64,000 bases of DNA from Bacteroidetes bacterium GWF2_33_16 (lineage in GTDB: Bacteria > Bacteroidota > Bacteroidia > Bacteroidales > UBA12077): positions 310,001 through 374,000 of the forward strand of contig MEOE01000013.1 in the NCBI GenBank assembly GCA_001768565.1, read 5' to 3'. The position numbers were made by a program, and so were the translations under genes. Positions 28,101-36,748 of the stretch are shown here, piece after piece; within the stretch, counting starts at the first letter, position 1; every line of letters starts with the position of its first letter. Below the pieces are notes generated by a model, which was given only the letters and a program-made list of their open reading frames with translations, ran no database searches and was not told where the DNA came from.

Positions 28101-29726
28101 ATCATCAACAACAAGTCTGCCAGAAGCATCATTTATAATAAACATACCATAAAGCGTATCTTTTTCAATGGTCGTATTATATAGTTTTACAAATACACCT
28201 TCATAATTTTCAATTAATTGTGAAGCTGTGATAACAGCAACTGTAGGTAAAGGATTTGAAGAAGAATTTTTTAGATAAGAAGTTATTGTATTCAATCTAG
28301 TTAAAGTAAAATTCTCTTGAACTGTTCCTTGTAGGGTAATGCTATCACCAATTGCAGGAGTGTTTGTTCCATCCATTACTTGTATTCCTTTCCATTGGCC
28401 ATCTCCATCCTGAATAAAATAATTTCCTCCATCAATAGCAGTTACTATACCAGAAGTTTTAACAATCTGATCTTTAAATACTGAAGCATCCCCATCGCTA
28501 GTATTTGATTGAATATCATTAATTGTAGGAGTGGCGATAATAGTAAATGCAGAACTTTCAGCATTTACAGCAGGAGTTGTAACATAAGAAACACGTACTT
28601 TATATGCAGTGCTGTAATATGCATTAGCTGGGATTGTAATTACTTCAGAGCCATCAGTTGCATCGGTAGAGGCAAGCATTTCTTCCCAAGCCGATATAGA
28701 TGGTACCCATGCTTCAATTTTAACAAAGTCAACATTTGCTGATGTCCATGTTACAGTAATATCATCACCAGCATAATAAGGAGCAACTTCTGTAATGGCA
28801 ACATCTGATATAACTGGAGCAGTTGGATCAATTGTTGTAAAACTAATTGTTTTCGCGGTAGTTGCATTGTTCGAAGCATCTTCAACAGCTGCTAATGTAA
28901 GTGTATATTCAGTATTACCAGCCAAATCAGCAGTTGGTGCAATGGTTATAATTTGATTAGTAGCATCAATTGTTGCATCAAAAGCAACAGGTGTAGCACC
29001 TACCACTGTTTCAAAAGATGTGATAAGAGCATCAACTGTTGTATTGTCAAAATTTGCATCAGTAGCAATATCTCTTATGGCTTCATCAAATGTTACTGTA
29101 ATATCCTTTGTAATTAGCACATCGATTGCACCATCAAGAGGATCAAAAGTTGCAACTGGGGCAATAACATCAACATATCCAAACCAGGAAAAGTCATCAA
29201 CCATTATCCTTTCAGTAGTTCCAGTATTATTTATTTTAATCTGGATTGCATTGTTACTTTTATTGATTGTTCCAGAATATGTAAACCAATCACTAGTAGT
29301 TAATAATGTTCCATCAATATGAGTTAAATCAACCCAATCTACACCACCATTAATTGAATACTTTACAGTATAATCGGGCAAAGGAGAAGCATCCCATCTT
29401 CTTACCTTAAATGAGAAATTACCAACTCCTCCTGTAGCAATTGTAATGTTCAACCCTGTCGCTGCGGTATTCCTTAATCTAAATGAATAGGTACCCAAAG
29501 CACCTGCAAAACCATCTTGAACTGTTGTAGGATTTTGAATTACTTCAGTACCTTGAAAAACCGCTCCAGACTCAGAATATGCATGAGATAAGTAAGAAGA
29601 GGCTGCGCCAGCTAAAGTCCAGTTAGCTGGCGTATCAAAGTTGACACTTGTTTGTCCCCACCCGACGTTTGTCCAAATGAGAAAAGTTAAAAACAAAAAT
29701 GTTTTTGTGAGTAAATGTTTTTTCAT
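25173..29726 (-). CDS. large secreted multidomain protein with T9SS type A sorting domain
   Basis: A 1517-residue exported protein. A signal peptide (about 1-24, ending WGQ) is followed by a galactose-binding/MAM-like region, a bacterial Ig-like domain (PLDGAIDVLITKDITVTF, about 195-300), a second sandwich, and an OB-fold-like domain (SGIVTAIDGGNYFIQDGDGQ, near 425-445). A run of cadherin-like sandwich repeats of about 85-90 residues comes next (SDLKIDGTTVSGF, SDLKVDGTTIPGF, SDLTVNGITVTGF), mixed with two repeats containing QVSGTTPNDFT. Then follows a lamin-tail domain (LIISEYIEGGTG) and the C-terminal sorting domain (MNIYPNPNNGQFNIE to VHKLMIQ). The OB plus lamin-tail pair is typical of extracellular nucleases, but no nuclease domain is visible. 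It is probably anchored at or released from the cell surface by type IX secretion. Confidence 0.85.
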   Translation of the reverse strand: MKKHLLTKTFLFLTFLIWTNVGWGQTSVNFDTPANWTLAGAASSYLSHAYSESGAVFQGTEVIQNPTTVQDGFAGALGTYSFRLRNTAATGLNITIATGGVGNFSFKVRRWDASPLPDYTVKYSINGGVDWVDLTHIDGTLLTTSDWFTYSGTINKSNNAIQIKINNTGTTERIMVDDFSWFGYVDVIAPVATFDPLDGAIDVLITKDITVTFDEAIRDIATDANFDNTTVDALITSFETVVGATPVAFDATIDATNQIITIAPTADLAGNTEYTLTLAAVEDASNNATTAKTISFTTIDPTAPVISDVAITEVAPYYAGDDITVTWTSANVDFVKIEAWVPSISAWEEMLASTDATDGSEVITIPANAYYSTAYKVRVSYVTTPAVNAESSAFTIIATPTINDIQSNTSDGDASVFKDQIVKTSGIVTAIDGGNYFIQDGDGQWKGIQVMDGTNTPAIGDSITLQGTVQENFTLTRLNTITSYLKNSSSNPLPTVAVITASQLIENYEGVFVKLYNTTIEKDTLYGMFIINDASGRLVVDDDMFAYTTSIGNQITITGIGHYSFNDFKILPRSATDIVSASDTVTSSVYTVNNTTNIISNIPYTISVATVKANITACDSATYNIYNADGTTPATVIDDTKKVIVVAADGLTSRIYTLAFIAPSDDATLSDLKIDGTTVSGFVSNTYDYILDLPFGTSVTPVVTVAETDANASSVIIDATDITSANAVDRTTTVTVTAEDGVTTQDYTVLFNVTPALTGKSILTYSFAEQTGPATIGDGTIEVEVTNLTDRSNLIATFTISDEASIAIAATPQVSGTTPNDFTSPVTYVVTAQDASTKDWVVTVTNAATLSTANDFLTFSVLGVNANVNSTNHTVTAVLPYGTDRTALVATFIHSTGATVKVGATAQVSGTTPNDFTNAVVYTITAEDGTTVQDWTVTITNEAPSADASLSDLKVDGTTIPGFASATLAYTYELPFGTTATPAVTVITTEAHAVPVITPATDVTSATEANRTTTIDVTAQDGATLKNYTVLFNIIPGSTDATLSDLTVNGITVTGFASGTFTYNVTLPFGTVDVPNVAGVANHADATAVPTQATNVTGTLAERTASVLVTAQDGTSTETYYVVFSVAAETGNLIISEYIEGGTGTNKAIELFNPNTTSVDLSQYIVKQSYNGEGWGIRGAIADSRYVFQLTGTLAAGEVYVITASDVNALAEIKAASDTALAYNNAPNGSNGTNVPFHNGNDAIGLFKNGVLIDVVGIELVANGAGPWTVAGTAGASESHTLLRKYGISTGNINWTASAGTDASNSEWIVEADMYVGNIGLPTPLVNTAPEITAVTLNPTNPTTNQAVVVSATITDNSVAAVDLTVALLWGTAAGSETNSVTFAQVGFTNEFTGTIPAAAVGTIYYKITASDGEMSSESTGSYNVIATGINDPTSFVKMNIYPNPNNGQFNIELSAQKAGKFDIEIVNVLGQVVYQKQINQDGTYKDQIDISDSAKGLYYIRINDGTSTKVHKLMIQ

Positions 29727-29937
29727 AATGTAAATTTTTGGTTTGTATTGAGTTAATTATAATTTTTATAAAATTCCTTTCATATAAAGAATAAGGAAAG
29801 GGAGGTCAATATACCAAGTTTTTTTTTAAACTACAATGTTTCGTTTTATTAAATTGTTAAGGATTTGTTAAGGCTAAGTATTTAGAAAAATCGGCTAAAT
29901 AAAGGTTCGTAAATGTGTGAAATGTCTTTTGCTTTTT
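29727..29937. other. leader and AT-rich intergenic DNA upstream of the T9SS cargo gene
   Basis: About 210 bp without a coding frame. A weak CCTTTC/GAAAGG inverted repeat with a 14-nt loop lies near 29778-29803. No convincing promoter of the TAnnTTTG type was found for the cargo gene. The region runs into a heptad repeat array on its right side. Confidence 0.4.
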
Positions 29938-31812
<1,875 letters not shown>

Positions 31813-31870
31813 ACAAATATACTTAGTAAACCGAAATTAACGAGAAAAAGTATTTTTTTATGAGAAATAT

Positions 31871-31912
31871 AGTAGTCAGTAGTCAGAAGTCTGAAGTCTG
31901 AAGCTAGTTACT
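31871..31912. repeat. heptanucleotide tandem array B
   Basis: Units in register: AGTAGTC, AGTAGTC, AGAAGTC, TGAAGTC, TGAAGCT, AGTTACT. Adjacent units drift by one or two bases, as expected for an old microsatellite. The unit TGAAGCT recurs exactly in array C. It lies 58 nt upstream of the BamA-like gene's start. Confidence 0.85.
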
Positions 31913-32137
31913 GTTTGCTGGTTGCGAATTTCGCGTTATGTGTTGGGTGCTTCATATTGCGCAAATCGGGTTGGTTCCCCCACTGGGGGCTAGGGGGTTG
32001 CGCAGGCCATTCTGGTTTTGAGTTTCGCGTTTTGTTTTGTAAGTTTTAGTTTGGCTTCCCCTTCAGGGGATTGAGGGGCGAGCGTTGCGCATTAAATCCT
32101 TTATGATACTTTGTGGTAAAATAAAACGGAATATTAA
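31913..32137. repeat. GC-rich period-7 region with two C-G-G hairpin elements
   Basis: The seven-base register of array B can be continued: for example TCTGGTT, TTGAGTT, TCGCGTT, TTGTTTT, GTAAGTT, TTAGTTT (32011-32052) all end in TT. Within it lie two elements of the form C5-N3-G5-N3-G5 (31977-31997) and C4-N4-G4-N5-G4 (32058-32078), each followed by TTGCGCA. TTGCGCA also occurs near 31957. No open frame or RNA gene is recognised. Base composition is far more GC-rich than the surrounding genes. Confidence 0.7.
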
Positions 32138-32175
32138 CCACAAAGGACACTATGTACACACAAAGTTACACAAAG
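32138..32175. repeat. CACAAAG-rich intergenic element
   Basis: CACAAAG occurs exactly at 32139-32145, 32159-32165 and 32169-32175, spaced 20 and 10 bp. A degenerate relative is at 25069-25116. It lies in the gap between the nitroreductase and BamA-like genes. Confidence 0.6.
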
Positions 32176-32184
32176 CAATCGGCC

Positions 32185-32212
32185 AGAAGCTTGAAGCTAA
32201 AAGCTAAAAGCT
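32185..32212. repeat. heptanucleotide tandem array C
   Basis: Units AGAAGCT, TGAAGCT, AAAAGCT, AAAAGCT in exact 7-bp register. The last unit ends three bases before the nitroreductase stop codon complement, so the array abuts the 3' end of that gene. Confidence 0.85.
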
Positions 32213-32215
32213 TTG

Positions 32216-32965
32216 TTACTCCTGATTAAAAAATCCCTGATCTTTAAGTACTTTGAAAAATACGTTTGAGAAATGCAGGTTATCCGCTTTTTTATATCTA
32301 TTATCAGTAAATATTTGAGCCAGCGTTTTTTTCTGATTTTCGGTTAGCAATTGCTTTGTCGATTCGAGTGCTTCCTTATCGGCATATAACCTGTCAATGT
32401 CGGCATTTGAATAGTCTTTGTAGGTTTCGTAATGCACTACAGCTTCAAGCGGAAGGCGATCGGTTAAACCCGGATTTTGATCTGCATAACCCATAACAAC
32501 AGCAGTAATAGGAATAACACCATTTGGTAAATTTAAAATCTCAATCATCTTATCGGCTGTATATGTAGTAGTACCAAGGTAACAAATACCAAGTCCTTTG
32601 CTTTCGGCAGCAATACAGCAGTTCTGAGCCACAAGCATTGCATCAATAACTGCATTGGTAAACCATAAAAAATTATCGATACCAGGTTCTGCTTCGCGCA
32701 AATTACACCATTTATTAAAACGATTAATATCAGCACAGAAAGTAAGCAACACAGGAGCCTGAGTAACCATTGGCTGATTAAAATGAGTTGGAGCCAGTTT
32801 CTTCTTCATATCCTCATCTCGAGTAACAATAATAGAATAAATTTGCATGTTACCTGTAGTCGAGGCGCGAGTTCCTGCTTCGAGAATCTCCTTTAAGTCA
32901 GTATCGGAAATTGGTGTATTCTTATATTTTCGTATTGATCTGTGGTTTAATATTGTTGCTAACAT
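32216..32965 (-). CDS. nitroreductase-family NAD(P)H oxidoreductase
   Basis: A 249-residue FMN enzyme of the nitroreductase superfamily, NfsA-like in length and layout. The N-terminal NHRSIRKYKNTPI (about 6-18) is the FMN phosphate-binding signature, TRASTTGNMQIYSI (about 32-45) is the second contact, and GLGICYLGTTTY (near 123-134) is the dimer-face glycine-rich loop. The enzyme reduces nitro compounds, quinones or flavins; the real substrate is unknown. It is single and flanked on both sides by heptad repeat arrays; the ATG is only six bases from array D. Confidence 0.88.
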   Translation of the reverse strand: MLATILNHRSIRKYKNTPISDTDLKEILEAGTRASTTGNMQIYSIIVTRDEDMKKKLAPTHFNQPMVTQAPVLLTFCADINRFNKWCNLREAEPGIDNFLWFTNAVIDAMLVAQNCCIAAESKGLGICYLGTTTYTADKMIEILNLPNGVIPITAVVMGYADQNPGLTDRLPLEAVVHYETYKDYSNADIDRLYADKEALESTKQLLTENQKKTLAQIFTDNRYKKADNLHFSNVFFKVLKDQGFFNQE

Positions 32966-32970
32966 AAGTT

Positions 32971-33012
32971 GGTGATTGGTGATTAGTGAATGGTGAATGG
33001 TGAATGGTAATA
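32971..33012. repeat. heptanucleotide tandem array D
   Basis: Units GGTGATT, GGTGATT, AGTGAAT, GGTGAAT, GGTGAAT, GGTAATA. The array lies inside the leader of the nitroreductase gene, beginning five bases from the ATG, so changes in unit number would alter the transcribed leader or promoter spacing. Confidence 0.85.
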
Positions 33013-33133
33013 TTTAATTATAAATTGTATATAGTAAAACTTCGACTTTTATCTTTTTTCTTTTTATGCTGCAAACATACAAAAAAGGATTTAACCAGAC
33101 TGATGATGATTATCAGTTTTTCAATATAAAAAA

Positions 33134-33150
33134 TCCCGCGAATAGCGGGA
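33134..33150 (-). terminator. intrinsic terminator of the barrel-protein gene
   Basis: TCCCGC (33134-33139) pairs with GCGGGA (33145-33150) across GAATA and is followed on the minus strand by six T. It lies 27 nt past the stop codon at 33177. Confidence 0.78.
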
Positions 33151-33176
33151 GAAATTAATTTAGCTGTAAAACAGGA

Positions 33177-33749
33177 TTAGAAAATAAATGACTTTACACC
33201 TATCCCAAACATAAGTGAATTTCCACTTATTGGGTCATCATCAATTGTTGTTCGTGATATATAACTAAAATTTACATTAAGAGCCACAGCTTTTGACAAC
33301 ATAAACATTACCCCTAACCTTGTAGTCGATGTTAATGCCTTACTATCGCCTTCTAATTCAGTAGATGTATACTTGTAGGAGTAAATATCGAAAACTGCTG
33401 TTTCGCTTATAAATGGATAAATGCGTTGATCTCTGTGCCCAGCTATACAATACATTAATGTTGGTCCAACACCAAAAGTATTGTTGCTGTAATCTCCAAA
33501 TTTATTGTATGAATATTGAATTTCGGCCCCAACAGCAAAAGACGGAACAACAAATATCATAAAATCAGGACTAAAATTAAAAGAAAGGGTGCGATCACCT
33601 TCAGAAGTCTTATATAAATCTCCACCATTAGATTGGAAATAAATACTTCCTCCTAACATAATGCTACCTCTATCAGTGGCAAATTCTGGTTGCGCATAAA
33701 CGTTACCTGCAAACCAAATAGCAATTAACAAAGAAAATAATTTTCTCAT
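33177..33749 (-). CDS. small outer-membrane beta-barrel protein
   Basis: Predicted 190-residue barrel. I start it at the ATG at 33749 (MRKLFSLLIAIWFAGNVYAQ), which gives a clean signal peptide; a longer frame adds eight residues. The mature part alternates polar and aromatic residues in short strands (FSPDFMIFVVPSFAVGAEIQYSYN given here in parts: FMIFVV, VGAEIQYSYN), and the last strand SLMFGIGVKSFIF ends in Phe, the usual outer-membrane insertion signal. It resembles OmpW/porin-family small barrels. Function is unknown. Confidence 0.75.
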   Translation of the reverse strand: MRKLFSLLIAIWFAGNVYAQPEFATDRGSIMLGGSIYFQSNGGDLYKTSEGDRTLSFNFSPDFMIFVVPSFAVGAEIQYSYNKFGDYSNNTFGVGPTLMYCIAGHRDQRIYPFISETAVFDIYSYKYTSTELEGDSKALTSTTRLGVMFMLSKAVALNVNFSYISRTTIDDDPISGNSLMFGIGVKSFIF

Positions 33750-33821
33750 GATTGTAAATTTTAAGTTTAACAAGTAAATTTACGAGGGAGTTTTCTAAAA
33801 ATCAAGGAGATATAAAAAAAA

Positions 33822-33926
33822 GACCGGGCAAGCTACTCACATCGCACCGCTACAACCGTCTACCCTTGCTTCCTTCCGGACCTGGGGGAGTTCAACAGGA
33901 GCTGGTCGTATGAGACTTACCCGGGG
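33822..33926 (-). ncRNA. ffs: signal recognition particle RNA (small bacterial type)
   Basis: About 105 nt on the minus strand. The SRP apical domain is unmistakable: CAGGTCCGGAAGGAAGCAAG with its GGAA tetraloop and the Ffh-binding asymmetric internal loop. The terminal helix CCGGGTAAG/CTTGCCCGG (33916-33924 with 33824-33832) closes the RNA, and a run of eight T follows on the minus strand and acts as the terminator. A perfect promoter lies just upstream. Ends are estimated to within a few bases. Confidence 0.95.
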
Positions 33927-33929
33927 GCA

Positions 33930-33960
33930 CAAAAATAGTAATTAATTGATTGTTTTCAAA
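33930..33960 (-). promoter_or_regulatory. consensus promoter of the SRP RNA gene
   Basis: On the minus strand TTTG (33960-33957), a 19-nt spacer and TATTTTTG (33937-33930) match the Bacteroidota consensus exactly. The expected start point agrees with the 5' end of the SRP RNA helix near 33925. Confidence 0.8.
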
Positions 33961-33990
33961 CATTTAATTTATTATTTCTAAAAAAACGGA

Positions 33991-33998
33991 TATATTTG
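33991..33998 (+). promoter_or_regulatory. possible -7 element of the DUF4199 gene
   Basis: TATATTTG fits TAnnTTTG and is 31 nt ahead of the ATG. The upstream TTTG box is not seen at the right distance, so this is tentative. Confidence 0.4.
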
Positions 33999-34028
33999 TT
34001 TCTACCTTAATTTTAAACTTAATAAATC

Positions 34029-34616
34029 ATGGAACAAAAACCTAACTTTTGGAAAGACGCAATAAAACCTTCTTTGATTATATCATTGATATCGATTATC
34101 CTTTCAGTTCTTGTTTATGTATTCGATTTAATAACGATTGGCCTTTTTGCAGGATTTTTAATAGGAATACTCTCCTTTATAATTTCTATAGTAATATTTG
34201 TATTTTTATTAAAAGCATATAGAAATGATAAATTGAATGGTTTTATGACTTATGGTAAAGCTCTTCTTTTTGGGATTATTATTGCAGTATACGCTTCATT
34301 TATTTTATCTGCTTATAATACCATTTTTAATACAGTAATTGATCCTGAATATGAGAAGAATATAGCTATAAAAATTCAAGATAAGACAGAAGAATTTATG
34401 ATAAATAAAGGATTACCTGATGAAGCTATTGAAGATGCAATCCAAAAATCTCAGGAAAAGATAAAAGAAATTGATGAGAAAAGTATTATGCGCAAAACAA
34501 TGGGAGTATTTTTGGTTAATTTTATTATGCTTTTCATCGCTGTTTTAATAGCTGCTGCTTTTGCAAAAAAAGAGGGCGATCCTTTTAAGACTGCCATGCA
34601 AGAAGTTGAAGAATAA
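34029..34616 (+). CDS. DUF4199 domain-containing membrane protein
   Basis: A 195-residue inner-membrane protein with four hydrophobic segments: about 15-35, 40-62, 75-98 and 158-182. The motif NGFMTYGKALLFGIIIAVYAS between segments 2 and 3 fits the DUF4199 family, which has no known biochemical function. A charged, helix-forming loop of about 50 residues (PEYEKNIAIKIQDK to IDEKSIMRK) lies between the third and fourth segments. It precedes a dolichyl-phosphate-mannose-synthase-like glycosyltransferase by 46 bp, a pairing common in Bacteroidota, which suggests an envelope role. Confidence 0.82.
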   Translation: MEQKPNFWKDAIKPSLIISLISIILSVLVYVFDLITIGLFAGFLIGILSFIISIVIFVFLLKAYRNDKLNGFMTYGKALLFGIIIAVYASFILSAYNTIFNTVIDPEYEKNIAIKIQDKTEEFMINKGLPDEAIEDAIQKSQEKIKEIDEKSIMRKTMGVFLVNFIMLFIAVLIAAAFAKKEGDPFKTAMQEVEE

Positions 34617-34628
34617 AATAATATTATG

Positions 34629-34644
34629 AGAGATAATTATCTCT
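34629..34644. repeat. 16-bp perfect palindrome between DUF4199 and glycosyltransferase genes
   Basis: AGAGATAATTATCTCT is perfectly self-complementary with no loop. It lies 12 nt after the DUF4199 stop and 19 nt ahead of the next ATG. It could be an operator-like site or a weak hairpin; no T run follows. Confidence 0.4.
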
Positions 34645-34662
34645 TTGCTTAATTTATAAAAA

Positions 34663-35616
34663 ATGGATATCTCGGTAATTGTACCTTTGTTTAACGAAGA
34701 AGAATCACTTCCAGAATTAACTGAATGGATTGATCGTGTAATGAAAAGCAATAACTTTTCGTACGAAGTAATTTTGGTAGATGATGGGAGTTCAGACACA
34801 TCTTGGAAAATAATTAATGAGATTAGTGCAAAAAACAAAGCTATAAAAGGAATTAAGTTCAGAATAAACTATGGTAAATCAGCTGCTTTACATACTGGTT
34901 TTAGCGAAGCAAAAGGCGATGTGGTAATTACCATGGATGCCGACTTGCAAGATAGTCCTGATGAGATTCCTGAGCTTTATCGAATGATAAAATCTGAAGA
35001 TTTCGACCTTGTTTCGGGATGGAAAAAGAAAAGATACGATCCAATAAGTAAAACTATTCCAAGCAAGCTATTTAACCGCACTGCACGCGCTTTAACAGGA
35101 ATTAAACTGCATGACTTTAATTGTGGATTGAAAGCTTACAAAAATGAAGTTGTAAAAAATATCGAAGTATATGGTGAGATGCACCGCTATATACCAGTTA
35201 TTGCAAAAAAAGCAGGATACAAGAAAATTGGTGAGAAAATAGTTCAGCATCAGGAACGTAAGTATGGTATTACTAAATTTGGTATCGATCGTTTTATTAA
35301 AGGATATCTCGATTTGTTATCGATTACATTTATTACCAAGTTTGGACAACGCCCTATGCATTTGTTTGGTACATTAGGTACTCTCATGTTTATAGTGGGT
35401 TTCTTATCGGCTGCATGGTTGGGTGCAAAAAAGATATATTTTATTTCACAAGGTATTCCTGCTGATCTTGTTACCAAAAGCCCTTACTTTTTTCTTGCTC
35501 TTACATCAATGATTATTGGTACACAGCTATTTTTAACAGGGTTTCTTGGCGAAATGATTTCACGTACTTCCAGTAATAGAAATAACTATTTGATTGAAGC
35601 GAAAAATAATTTATAG
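34663..35616 (+). CDS. family 2 glycosyltransferase with C-terminal membrane helices (DPM1/GtrB-like)
   Basis: A 317-residue GT2 enzyme that probably moves a sugar from a nucleotide donor to a polyprenyl phosphate at the cytoplasmic face. It begins DISVIVPLFNEEESLPEL (2-19); the nucleotide-binding VILVDDGSSD is near 36-45, the DXD-type TMDADLQDSPDEI near 91-103 and HDFNCGLKAYK near 147-157. Two C-terminal membrane helices (about 228-255 and 268-295) match the GtrB/DPM group. It follows the DUF4199 gene and is convergent with a GT4 gene, three bases apart. Confidence 0.9.
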   Translation: MDISVIVPLFNEEESLPELTEWIDRVMKSNNFSYEVILVDDGSSDTSWKIINEISAKNKAIKGIKFRINYGKSAALHTGFSEAKGDVVITMDADLQDSPDEIPELYRMIKSEDFDLVSGWKKKRYDPISKTIPSKLFNRTARALTGIKLHDFNCGLKAYKNEVVKNIEVYGEMHRYIPVIAKKAGYKKIGEKIVQHQERKYGITKFGIDRFIKGYLDLLSITFITKFGQRPMHLFGTLGTLMFIVGFLSAAWLGAKKIYFISQGIPADLVTKSPYFFLALTSMIIGTQLFLTGFLGEMISRTSSNRNNYLIEAKNNL

Positions 35617-35619
35617 ATT

Positions 35620-36738
35620 TTATAAGCTAGCAGTAAACTGTGTTAATGCTTTAGCAAAATGATCCCACGATAGCTCGTTTTTTAAACGGGCTATATTTTT
35701 TTCATAGCTAATTTGATCTTTCGTTACAAAAAATTCAATTATCTTTTCGGCAAGCTGCCCGGCATCAGGCCTATTAACAATTAATCCAGTATCCTTATCG
35801 CGAATAGTTTCTCGTAATCCACCCACGTCAGTAGCAATTATTGGCAAATCGAAATGATAAGAAATATAGGTTATGCCACTCTGGGTTGCCATTTTATAGG
35901 GCAACATGCAAACATCCGCAGCGGAAAAAAACAAGGGAACTTTATCATCAGAAATATAATCAACAAAAAGTTTTATATTTTCCTTATTTGACAAACCATC
36001 GATTTGTTCCTGATACTTGGTGAAACTTCCATATACTTCGCCTGCAATAAGCAGATAATAATCATCATTTAGTTTTTTAAAACTATCGATTAAGATATCA
36101 AGTCCTTTATAATCGCGAATAAAACCAAAAAACAACAATACTTTTTTATCTTCAGGTATACCTAATTGTTTTCTTGCTTTAACACGGTCAATTTTTTCAC
36201 CAAAATGATTATAAATAGGATGCAAATGTTTTATATATTTTGCTTGTGAATTAAACGAGAGTAAATCCTTTTCGACTGTTTCGCTCATTACTACGAAGCC
36301 AGTATTCTGTTTTAGAAAAAAAGATGTAAATGGTTTATCGAAAAACCGTTTTTCGTGAGGTATTACGTTATCGAGAATAGTAATAATTTTTACATTTTCT
36401 GGCATTTGTTTAGCTACACATCCAAGCGCTGGGCCAAAAAACGACATCCAGTATTTCATAATTAGCACATCGGGTTTCCATTTTTTTATTTCCTGTGCGG
36501 TTTTATAGTACGATAATGGATTAATCGTGTTTAATACCTGCAAACTTTCAATAGAATCGGCATTATCGCCCTGCTGAACATATTGTGTTTTACCTGGAAA
36601 TAAAAAGTCGGGATATTGAGTGCTGAATGTAAAAGCTTTTATTTCGTTATCTTTTTCAAGATCTCTGTATAACGAAGCATTAAATTGTGCAATACCGCCC
36701 CTAAAAGGATAAAACGTTGAGAGAAAAGCAATTCTCAT
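35620..36738 (-). CDS. family 4 glycosyltransferase
   Basis: A 372-residue GT-B fold glycosyltransferase. The N-terminal half starts with RIAFLSTFYPFRGGIAQFNASL (the glycine-rich acceptor loop: FRGGIAQFN). The C-terminal half has VLLFFGFIRDYKGLDILID near 203-221 and the E-x7-E-type nucleotide-sugar site near PYKMATQSGITYISYHFDLPI (split as KMATQSGITY and YHFDLPI), then ATDVGGLRETI. It probably acts in cell-envelope polysaccharide or glycolipid synthesis. It starts 10 nt after a GT9 gene on the same strand, so the two form an operon. Confidence 0.88.
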   Translation of the reverse strand: MRIAFLSTFYPFRGGIAQFNASLYRDLEKDNEIKAFTFSTQYPDFLFPGKTQYVQQGDNADSIESLQVLNTINPLSYYKTAQEIKKWKPDVLIMKYWMSFFGPALGCVAKQMPENVKIITILDNVIPHEKRFFDKPFTSFFLKQNTGFVVMSETVEKDLLSFNSQAKYIKHLHPIYNHFGEKIDRVKARKQLGIPEDKKVLLFFGFIRDYKGLDILIDSFKKLNDDYYLLIAGEVYGSFTKYQEQIDGLSNKENIKLFVDYISDDKVPLFFSAADVCMLPYKMATQSGITYISYHFDLPIIATDVGGLRETIRDKDTGLIVNRPDAGQLAEKIIEFFVTKDQISYEKNIARLKNELSWDHFAKALTQFTASL

Positions 36739-36748
36739 GAATTTAGTT

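Noticed and set aside
28509..28742. Plus-strand frame inside the T9SS cargo gene
   Set aside because: A shadow of the repeat-rich coding sequence, with atypical composition and no family features; the same holds for the other frames opposite long genes.
25173..29726. Extracellular nuclease
   Set aside because: OB-fold and lamin-tail domains fit, but no catalytic endonuclease motif could be found, so no enzyme activity is assigned.
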